From assembly GCF_041261445.1 (NCBI RefSeq), contig NZ_JBGCCU010000002.1:186001-250000 (forward strand): 64,000 nt of DNA, given 5' to 3'. Shown piece by piece: positions 58,412 through 64,000 of this stretch. The stretch comes from Catenulispora sp. EB89 (GTDB lineage: Bacteria > Actinomycetota > Actinomycetes > Streptomycetales > Catenulisporaceae). The position numbers and the translations under genes were made by a program. Below the pieces are notes generated by a model. The model was not told where the DNA came from, did not search any database, and saw only the letters and a program-made list of their open reading frames with translations. Each line of letters starts with the position of its first letter. Position 1 is the first letter of the stretch.

Positions 58412-60409
58412 TCAACCGCGCAGGTCGACCAGCACCGGCGGCGTCCGGAAGCCCTCGGCCGTGGCCAGCGACACCAGGGCGTGGCCGGTCGGGATCTCGT
58501 TGATGATCTCCGAGGGCGACCAGACGTAGCGCTCCACCGGCCGGGTCGCCACCGAGCGCTGCTGCGTCACCGACGAGCCGCCGGTCAGCGCCAGCAGCTG
58601 GCCGGGCCGCCGGGCGTTGCGGCCCATGGACTGCACGCTGCGGCGCCGCTCCGGCGGCCCGGTGATGGTGCCGGAGCGGGTGGTGTTCTCCTGGCCGGTG
58701 GTCACCGTGGTCTCGGCGACCCATTGTTTGCCCCAGAAATCGGCGATGTAGGAGGCGTCCTGCGGGTCGATGCCCGCGAAGACCGCCTTGCAGCCGGTAT
58801 TGGCGAAGACCGTGGCCCGCAGGTCCTCGGGGAACTCGCGCATCGACTGGGCCAGCAGGATCAGGCCCGCGTTGGCCGCCCGGGCCCGCTGCAGGCCCTG
58901 GACCACGTACTCGTCGACGAAGCGGCCGGCGTCGTCGACGATCAGGCCCTTGAAGATCGAGCGGTCGACGTCCGGCGCGGACACGGTCTGCACGAACTGC
59001 GAGACCGCCAGCCGCGCCAGGATCCGCGCGGCCTGCGGGTAGGCGCCCTCCGGGAGGGCGATGCGGACCCGCATCGGCTTGTCGATCTGCCGCATCGAGA
59101 ACTTCTGCTCGCCCCGGCCGTCGAACAGCTCGATCAGCGCCGGCCGGTCCAGCAGCCGCAGCCGCTCCACGAGCAGCCGGGGTCCGCGGCCCTCGGCCAG
59201 TTCGCCGATCAGCTCCTTGAGCGTCGGGTAGCGGCTCTCCCGCTCGCGGAACCAGCTCAGCGCGGCGTCCAGGGCATTGTGCGCGGCGGCGTCGGCCTCC
59301 GGCTCCACGCCCGGCGGCAGCAGCGCGCCGGCCAGCCGGTCGGCGGCCTCGGCCGGGTTGCGCGCGCCGCCGTAGAGGTCGAAGCCCCAGCGCGAGTCCG
59401 GGTCCAGTGGGTCGATGTCGACGTCGAAGAAGCCCGGCAGCGCGTAGTCGCCGTGCGGGTCGATGACCACCACCGAGGCCATGTTGGTCAGCGTCTGCAG
59501 GCCCAGCAGCTCCACGATGGGCCGCGCGAAGCTGCGGGTCTTGCCGCTGCCGGTGGGCCCTATCACCAGCAGCGAGGTGCGCAGGACCTCGGCGTCCAGG
59601 GCGAAGGTCTGGCCGGCGTGGGTCGCCGGGTTCTTCGCCGAGGACGACGCCACACCCAGGCGCACCTGTCCGGTCATCAGGTCGTGCTCGCCGAGCCGGG
59701 CCGGCAGGTCGCGCTGGCCGGAGGGGTGCAGCCAGGCGTGCGGACCGGCGTCCTCGATCTCGGCGGCCACCGCGGCGAGGCGGTTGTCGTCGCCGCGCGC
59801 CTGCCGGATCACCCGGACCACGCGGACATAGTCGACGTCGGTGAGCTCGCCGTGGTCGGCGGCGGAGTCCAGCCGGCTGGCGGCCGCGACGTGGCCGGCC
59901 TGGCGCAGGTCCACCCACATGTCGGGCTTGGGCGGCGGCGGGGCCTTGCGCTTCTTGCCCAGGCCGGGCAGGGCGCCGAGGCGGTCGCCGTGCTGGGCCC
60001 ACAGCACCCGGCCCACCGGCACCCAGCCGCCGGCCCACCCGCAGGCGCCGAGCACGGCGACGAGGTAGATCAGCCACAGCAGCGCACCGCTCAGGCCGAT
60101 CGAGGTGAGGACTATCGACGCGGGCACCGCGAGCACCACGCCGGCCAGCGGCGCGTAGAGCAGGTATCGCAGGGCCCGCTGCCGGGCCTCGCGGGTGACC
60201 CGGACGGCGGCGGCCGCCTCGGGGTCGCGGCCGTAGGCGAAGACCCCCGGCACGTCCACCAGCCGCGGGCCGTGGACCCAGGACTGCACGTCGGGCCGGG
60301 TGCGCTCGGTCCATTTGGTCCCGGTCCAGTAGCGCACCTGCGGTGCTCCGGAAGGGTCGGCGTACCAGCCGGGCGGCAGCGGGCCGGGGCCCTGGCCTTC
60401 AGTCGTCAC
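58412..60409 (-). CDS. DUF2510 membrane ATPase, VirD4/TraG-like
   Basis: A 665-residue protein. The N-terminal DUF2510 motif is PPGWYADPSGAPQVRYW, then two membrane helices (about 86-150). A hexameric-type ATPase follows, with Walker A LLVIGPTGSGKTRSFARP (about 283-300), Walker B ASVVVIDPHGDYALPGFF and a later acidic motif GLIVDDAGRFVDEYV. It then has GLILLAQSMREFPED as in coupling proteins of DNA conjugation. No other secretion or relaxase genes are nearby. The GTG at 60409 is 11 bases from a TGATACA -10, so it is probably leaderless. The gap 58328-58411 is GGC-rich without a gene. Confidence 0.85.
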   Translation of the reverse strand: MTTEGQGPGPLPPGWYADPSGAPQVRYWTGTKWTERTRPDVQSWVHGPRLVDVPGVFAYGRDPEAAAAVRVTREARQRALRYLLYAPLAGVVLAVPASIVLTSIGLSGALLWLIYLVAVLGACGWAGGWVPVGRVLWAQHGDRLGALPGLGKKRKAPPPPKPDMWVDLRQAGHVAAASRLDSAADHGELTDVDYVRVVRVIRQARGDDNRLAAVAAEIEDAGPHAWLHPSGQRDLPARLGEHDLMTGQVRLGVASSSAKNPATHAGQTFALDAEVLRTSLLVIGPTGSGKTRSFARPIVELLGLQTLTNMASVVVIDPHGDYALPGFFDVDIDPLDPDSRWGFDLYGGARNPAEAADRLAGALLPPGVEPEADAAAHNALDAALSWFRERESRYPTLKELIGELAEGRGPRLLVERLRLLDRPALIELFDGRGEQKFSMRQIDKPMRVRIALPEGAYPQAARILARLAVSQFVQTVSAPDVDRSIFKGLIVDDAGRFVDEYVVQGLQRARAANAGLILLAQSMREFPEDLRATVFANTGCKAVFAGIDPQDASYIADFWGKQWVAETTVTTGQENTTRSGTITGPPERRRSVQSMGRNARRPGQLLALTGGSSVTQQRSVATRPVERYVWSPSEIINEIPTGHALVSLATAEGFRTPPVLVDLRG

Positions 60410-60411
60410 AC

Positions 60412-60428
60412 GTTCTGTGTATCAGAAC
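60412..60428 (-). promoter_or_regulatory. Inverted repeat over the promoter of the VirD4-like gene
   Basis: GTTCTG-TGTAT-CAGAAC, 6-base arms with a 5-base centre that contains the -10 element. It touches the start codon region, so a bound protein would block the promoter. The rest of the 227-base gap to gabT has no gene. Confidence 0.45.
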
Positions 60429-60636
60429 TACGACGCGGTGAAAGGGAACGGCGCCCGGCTGCTTCGCGGACGCTCGCCCGACGCTTCCGGCACGGCCTCG
60501 GCGCGGCGTTCCCACTCGCCAATTCGGCTCAACCCCGCCACCGGACCCGCCACCGCGTCCTGTGCCGGGCCGTCACGGCGCGCTTAGGCTGCGAGGGAAC
60601 CGCGCGACCGATAACCACCCAGGAGGCACAGGGACA

Positions 60637-61968
60637 ATGAACGAGCTCAAGCAGGAACGGCGTCTCGTCACCGAGATCCCCGGCCCGAAGTCCCGCGAGC
60701 TGTTCGAGCGCCGCAACAAGGTGGTCGCGCGCGGCATCTCCACGACGCTGCCGGTCTTCGTCACCGACGCCGACGGCGCGGTGCTCCTGGACGCCGACGG
60801 CAACCAGCTGCTGGACTTCGGCTCCGGCATCGCGGTGACCTCGGTCGGGCACGCGGACGCCAACGTCGTGCGCCGGGCCTCCGAGCAGCTGGCGAAGTTC
60901 ACCCACACCTGCTTCATGGTGACGCCCTACGAGTCCTACATCGCGGTCTGCGAGGCGCTGGCCGAGCTCACCCCCGGCGACTTCGACAAGCGCTCGGCGC
61001 TGTTCAACTCCGGCGCGGAGGCGGTGGAGAACGCGGTCAAGATCGCCCGCGCGTACACCAAGCGCCAGGCGGTCGTGGTCTTCGACCACGGCTACCACGG
61101 CCGCACCAACCTCACGATGGCGCTGACCGCCAAGGTCGCCCCGTACAAGGACGGCTTCGGCCCGTTCGCCCCCGAGGTCTACCGCGTCCCCATGGCCTAC
61201 CCCTTCCGCTGGCCCACCGGCCCGGACAACGCCGCGGCCGAGGCCCTGGAGCAGACCAAGACCCTGATCGAGAAGCAGGTCGGCGCGCACAACGTGGCCG
61301 CGGTCCTGATCGAGCCGATCCAGGGCGAGGGCGGCTTCATCGTGCCCCCGGACGGCTTCCTGCCGGGCCTGGCCGACTGGTGCAAGGAGAAGGGCATCGT
61401 CTTCATCGCCGACGAGATCCAGTCCGGCTTCTGCCGCACCGGCGACTGGTTCGCGGTCGACCACGAGGGCGTGGTCCCGGACCTGATCACCACCGCCAAG
61501 GGCATCGCCGGCGGCCTGCCGCTGGCCGCGGTCACCGGCCGCGCGGAGATCATGGACGCCGCCGGCCCCGGCGGCCTGGGCGGCACCTACGGCGGCAACC
61601 CGGTGGCCTGCGAGGGCGCGCTCGGCGCCATCCAGACCATGAAGGAGCAGGACCTCCCGGCCCGGGCCCGCGCGATCGAGGCGCAGATGGTCGGCCGCCT
61701 GACCAAGCTGGCCGCCGCCGACTCCCGCATCGGCGAGGTCCGGGGCCGCGGCGCGATGATCGCCGTCGAGCTGGTGCAGCCGGGCACGAAGGAGCCGGAC
61801 GCGGCGCTGGCGGCCGCGGTCGCGAAGAAGTGCCACACCGAGGGCGTCGTGATCCTGACCTGCGGCACGTTCGGGAACGTGCTGCGCTTCCTGCCCTCGC
61901 TGGTGATGAGCGAGGCGCTGCTGGACGAGGGGCTGACGGTGATCGAGGGGGCGTTCGCCGCGGTCTGA
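60637..61968 (+). CDS. gabT: 4-aminobutyrate aminotransferase
   Basis: A class III PLP enzyme turning GABA plus 2-oxoglutarate into succinate semialdehyde plus glutamate. It is 443 residues, the usual length. The phosphate-binding ALFNSGAEAVENAVKIAR (about 125-142), the cofactor Asp in FIADEIQSGFCRTGDWF and the Schiff-base Lys in ITTAKGIAGGLPLAAV are all present. The ATG at 60637 has AGGAGG 10 bases upstream. It is monocistronic with a strong terminator. A semialdehyde dehydrogenase is not adjacent. Confidence 0.94.
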   Translation: MNELKQERRLVTEIPGPKSRELFERRNKVVARGISTTLPVFVTDADGAVLLDADGNQLLDFGSGIAVTSVGHADANVVRRASEQLAKFTHTCFMVTPYESYIAVCEALAELTPGDFDKRSALFNSGAEAVENAVKIARAYTKRQAVVVFDHGYHGRTNLTMALTAKVAPYKDGFGPFAPEVYRVPMAYPFRWPTGPDNAAAEALEQTKTLIEKQVGAHNVAAVLIEPIQGEGGFIVPPDGFLPGLADWCKEKGIVFIADEIQSGFCRTGDWFAVDHEGVVPDLITTAKGIAGGLPLAAVTGRAEIMDAAGPGGLGGTYGGNPVACEGALGAIQTMKEQDLPARARAIEAQMVGRLTKLAAADSRIGEVRGRGAMIAVELVQPGTKEPDAALAAAVAKKCHTEGVVILTCGTFGNVLRFLPSLVMSEALLDEGLTVIEGAFAAV

Positions 61969-61990
61969 GATCACACAGCGCGGCGGCACC

Positions 61991-62030
61991 GCGGCCGGTA
62001 CGGAATCCTCCGTACCGGCCGCCTCCTTTT
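61991..62030 (+). terminator. Terminator of gabT
   Basis: A perfect 14-base stem, GCGGCCGGTACGGA with an ATCC loop, then CTCCTTTTG. One of the clearest factor-independent terminators in the window. Confidence 0.9.
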
Positions 62031-62121
62031 GCCGCCCCTCCTCCGGACCACCCAGCGCGCGCGGCCCGATACGCGGCGTTAGCGTCGCGATGTACCGCCG
62101 CACGATGAGGGGAGCCCTGAG

Positions 62122-63039
62122 ATGCCCGACCTGGGTCGCGGTTCCGGCTCCCCGCTCGGTTCCGGCTCCCCGCTCGCGCCGAGTCGGGAGGCGGCGGTCT
62201 GGCTGGCCACCACGCCCGACGGGACGGAGCTCTTCCTCCGCGAGTGGACACCGGCCCCGGCCATCACCCCGCGCGGCTCGATCCTGCTGGTCCACGGCCT
62301 CGGCGAGCACAGCGGCCGGTACCGGCGCCTGGCCGGGTTCCTGACCGAGAACGGGTATCGCGTACGGGCCTACGACCACGCGGGCTTCGGCCGCTCGGAC
62401 GGAGCACGCGGGCACATCCGGCGTCCGCTGTCGCTGGTCGACGACCTGGCGACGGTCTTCGAGGACTTCGACGCCGTGGTGCGCGGCGAGGACGCCACCG
62501 CACCGCCGCCACTGGTCCTCGGGCACAGCATGGGCGGCTGCGTGGTGGCGCGCGCGCTGAGCGGCGGACGGCTGCACCCGACGGCGGCGGTGCTGGCGTC
62601 ACCGGCGGTCGGCCAGCACGCGGCGGGCATGCAGAACGCGGCACTGCGCATGGCGGAGTTCCTGCCGGCTCGCCTCACGGTGCCGAACGGCCTCCCGAAG
62701 AGCGCCCTGTCGCACGACCCGGCGGTCGCGGCGGCGATGCGCGAGGACCCGTTCTGCCACGACCGCATCTCGGCGGCCCTCGCCCACTTCGTCTTCGACG
62801 AGGGCGAGCGCGCCGTCGCGGACGCGGGCCGCGTCCCCTGCCCGGTCCTGCTCCTGATCGCGAGCGCGGACCGCGTGATCGACCCGGCCGGCGAACGCCG
62901 CCTGGCCGCGGCACTCCCGGCCGCGACGACCCGCGTGGAGGAGTTCCCGGGGGCGTACCACGAACTGTTCAACGAAGCGGAGCCGACGCGCGCGTTCGCA
63001 CTGGACGCGCTGCGCGGGTGGTTGGAGGGGCTGAAGTGA
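62122..63039 (+). CDS. Alpha/beta hydrolase, monoacylglycerol-lipase-like
   Basis: A 305-residue serine hydrolase of the Hydrolase_4 group. The strand-loop SILLVHGLGEHSGRYRRLAG (about 53-72) and YDHAGFGRSDGARGHI are typical of monoacylglycerol lipases. The nucleophile is in VLGHSMGGCVVARAL, the Asp in LIASADRVIDPAGE and the His in FPGAYHELFNEAE. The first 25 residues are a Gly/Ser repeat (GSGSPLGSGSPL). There is no signal peptide. The ATG at 62122 has GGGGAG 7 bases upstream. It is followed by an exported protein gene 25 bases on. Confidence 0.9.
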   Translation: MPDLGRGSGSPLGSGSPLAPSREAAVWLATTPDGTELFLREWTPAPAITPRGSILLVHGLGEHSGRYRRLAGFLTENGYRVRAYDHAGFGRSDGARGHIRRPLSLVDDLATVFEDFDAVVRGEDATAPPPLVLGHSMGGCVVARALSGGRLHPTAAVLASPAVGQHAAGMQNAALRMAEFLPARLTVPNGLPKSALSHDPAVAAAMREDPFCHDRISAALAHFVFDEGERAVADAGRVPCPVLLLIASADRVIDPAGERRLAAALPAATTRVEEFPGAYHELFNEAEPTRAFALDALRGWLEGLK

Positions 63040-63064
63040 GCGTGCGAGAGACGGAGGCCGGCTG

Positions 63065-63589
63065 GTGAGGGTTCTGAGGGTTCTGATGGCGACGGCGAGC
63101 GCCCTGCCGCTGGCGGTGGCTGTGGCGACGGGTACGGCGATTCCGGCGCGGGCCGAGGACAAACCCGCCAACCCGACAGTCCAACCCAACCCGGCCACCC
63201 CCGGCACCCAGGTCTGGGTCTACGACGCCAACGAATGCACAGCCCCCAGCGGCACCGCGACCTCCCAGGCCCTGACAGCCCCCATCGCCCTGGTCCCCCT
63301 GGCCAACATGACCGGCGGAGGCGGCACACTCCGCCAAGGCCTGCCCGCGGGCACGTACACCATCACCCTGCACTGCGGCAGCACCCTGACAGCCACCCTC
63401 CACGTCGACACCCACGGCACCACACACACCGCGGCCACCCCCACCGGCGCCGCCGCAACCGGCGACGGCTCCGCCGAAGACCACCTCGGCATAGGCGACG
63501 CAGCAGTCGGCAGCGCATTCCTCATAGGCGGCCTCGCCTTCGCCACCGCCTCCTTCATCCGCCGCCGCCGCGCCACCCCGCGCGGATGA
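63065..63589 (+). CDS. Exported protein with C-terminal membrane anchor
   Basis: A 174-residue protein. The signal peptide is about 1-29 (LPLAVAVATGTAIPARAED). The outer domain has Pro/Thr-rich starts (NPTVQPNPATPGTQVWVYD), one Cys pair (NECTAPSG; LHCGSTL) and a Thr/His/Gly linker, then one helix (VGSAFLIGGLAFATASFI) and RRRR. The layout is like a small surface protein held by a C-terminal anchor, but no LPxTG motif is present. The GTG at 63065 has GGAGG 7 bases upstream. The stop overlaps the next gene's ATG (ATGA). Confidence 0.78.
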   Translation: MRVLRVLMATASALPLAVAVATGTAIPARAEDKPANPTVQPNPATPGTQVWVYDANECTAPSGTATSQALTAPIALVPLANMTGGGGTLRQGLPAGTYTITLHCGSTLTATLHVDTHGTTHTAATPTGAAATGDGSAEDHLGIGDAAVGSAFLIGGLAFATASFIRRRRATPRG

Positions 63590-64000
63590 GCGAACCCCCG
63601 GTGGTCGGCATCCCGATCGGCGGCGCCGTTACCGACCAGCAGCCCAAGCCGAGCCCGCACCCGGCATCGCGCGCCGAAGATACGCCGAGCCATTCACCAG
63701 CCAACTCCCGACCACGGGTGTCCAGCACCGGCAGCGGCACCGCGAGCCGCCTCCTTGCGGCCGCGCGCAACACCGGCGATCCACCGCAAGCCGCCGAGCC
63801 GCCTCCCGACAGCAGCCTGGCGCGAAGCCCGGGCACGCTCGCAAGCACGGGGCTACCAGGCGATGCTTCTCCGCACATCTCGCCAACGGCCGCACAGCCT
63901 GCCGAGCCCGGACGCCGCCCGGCCCGAGACCCTAGCTCGCTTGCACACACCGGACTGCCCAACGACACATTGCCCGACAGCTCACCAGCAGCCGCACAGC
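63586..64000 (+). CDS. Pro/Ser/Ala-rich protein, 3' end beyond window
   Basis: The frame stays open from ATG 63586 to the window end (138 codons). The N-terminus is MSEPPVVGIPIGGAVTDQQ, then mostly Pro, Ser, Ala, Arg. A 34-residue period is seen: LASTGLPGDASPHISPTAAQ at 63838 and LAHTGLPNDTLPDSSPAAAQ at 63940. No catalytic domain is reached. Coupling to the exported gene by ATGA suggests a partner role; actinobacterial sortases often follow such genes with a disordered N-terminus, but nothing here proves that. Confidence 0.5.
   Translation, partial: MSEPPVVGIPIGGAVTDQQPKPSPHPASRAEDTPSHSPANSRPRVSSTGSGTASRLLAAARNTGDPPQAAEPPPDSSLARSPGTLASTGLPGDASPHISPTAAQPAEPGRRPARDPSSLAHTGLPNDTLPDSSPAAAQ

Noticed and set aside
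1-64000. Search by eye for tRNA, rRNA, insertion sequences, attachment sites and prophage genes.
   Set aside because: No cloverleaf with a CCA-type acceptor, transposase motif, integrase or phage structural gene was recognised; a computed scan (tRNAscan, IS search) could still find something missed.

Overview
The window is chromosomal DNA from a high-GC actinomycete. G or C sits at most third codon positions, and there is a WhiB-family regulator with an AT-hook, a mycoredoxin, the AdnAB helicase-nuclease pair and an ECF41 sigma factor. The order whiB7, uvrD2, mrx1, nudC, adnB, adnA, moeZ, TetR, DUF3107 protein, ferritin-like protein, DEAD-box helicase matches, from memory, the Mycobacterium tuberculosis block Rv3197A to Rv3211. 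The extra genes between these anchors, the secreted glutamic (G1) peptidase and the PucR, DHA2 and DUF2510 genes suit a Streptomyces- or Catenulispora-like soil actinomycete rather than a mycobacterium. The species cannot be fixed from the sequence. No rRNA, tRNA, CRISPR array, insertion sequence, prophage or biosynthetic gene cluster was seen.

Region 1-7200 is housekeeping: ilvE (5' part only), leuB and serA on the minus strand for branched-chain amino acids and serine, a SAM methyltransferase, the Mrp/ApbC Fe-S carrier and an aminoglycoside-phosphotransferase-fold kinase. Region 7200-28500 is a stress and DNA-repair block. It holds whiB7 with an elaborate upstream leader, two paralogous membrane-anchored exported proteins, uvrD2, mrx1, a lipoprotein protease, nudC, an M20 dipeptidase, an aldehyde dehydrogenase, an orphan sugar-binding lipoprotein and the translationally coupled adnA-adnB pair.

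Region 28500-40750 has a MacB/FtsX-type ABC exporter next to a two-component system, an alkyltransferase-like protein, a pseudokinase-flippase fusion, a DUF3800-like accessory gene, moeZ, a TetR regulator, a DUF3107 protein, a small membrane protein and a ferritin-like protein. Region 40750-48400 has a DEAD-box RNA helicase whose reading frame lacks a normal start codon, a hydrolase, a PHP phosphoesterase, an SDR, and an ECF41 sigma factor next to its likely target epimerase, which carries a textbook ECF41 promoter.

Region 48400-64000 is accessory metabolism and transport: an aldehyde dehydrogenase, a tandem VOC protein, a PucR regulator divergent from an NCS1 purine/pyrimidine permease, a second kinase-fold gene, a DHA2 drug exporter divergent from a TetR repressor with a seven-site operator array, a secreted G1 peptidase, a VirD4-like ATPase with a DUF2510 domain, gabT, a lipase-like hydrolase and a secreted, C-terminally anchored protein coupled to a Pro/Ser-rich reading frame that runs off the window.

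The most unusual signals are the operator array at 56450-56651, the whiB7 upstream leader at 8061-8874, the missing start codon of the DEAD-box gene near 40991, the Cys-matched exported pair at 9104-11586 and the pseudokinase-flippase fusion at 33894-36458.
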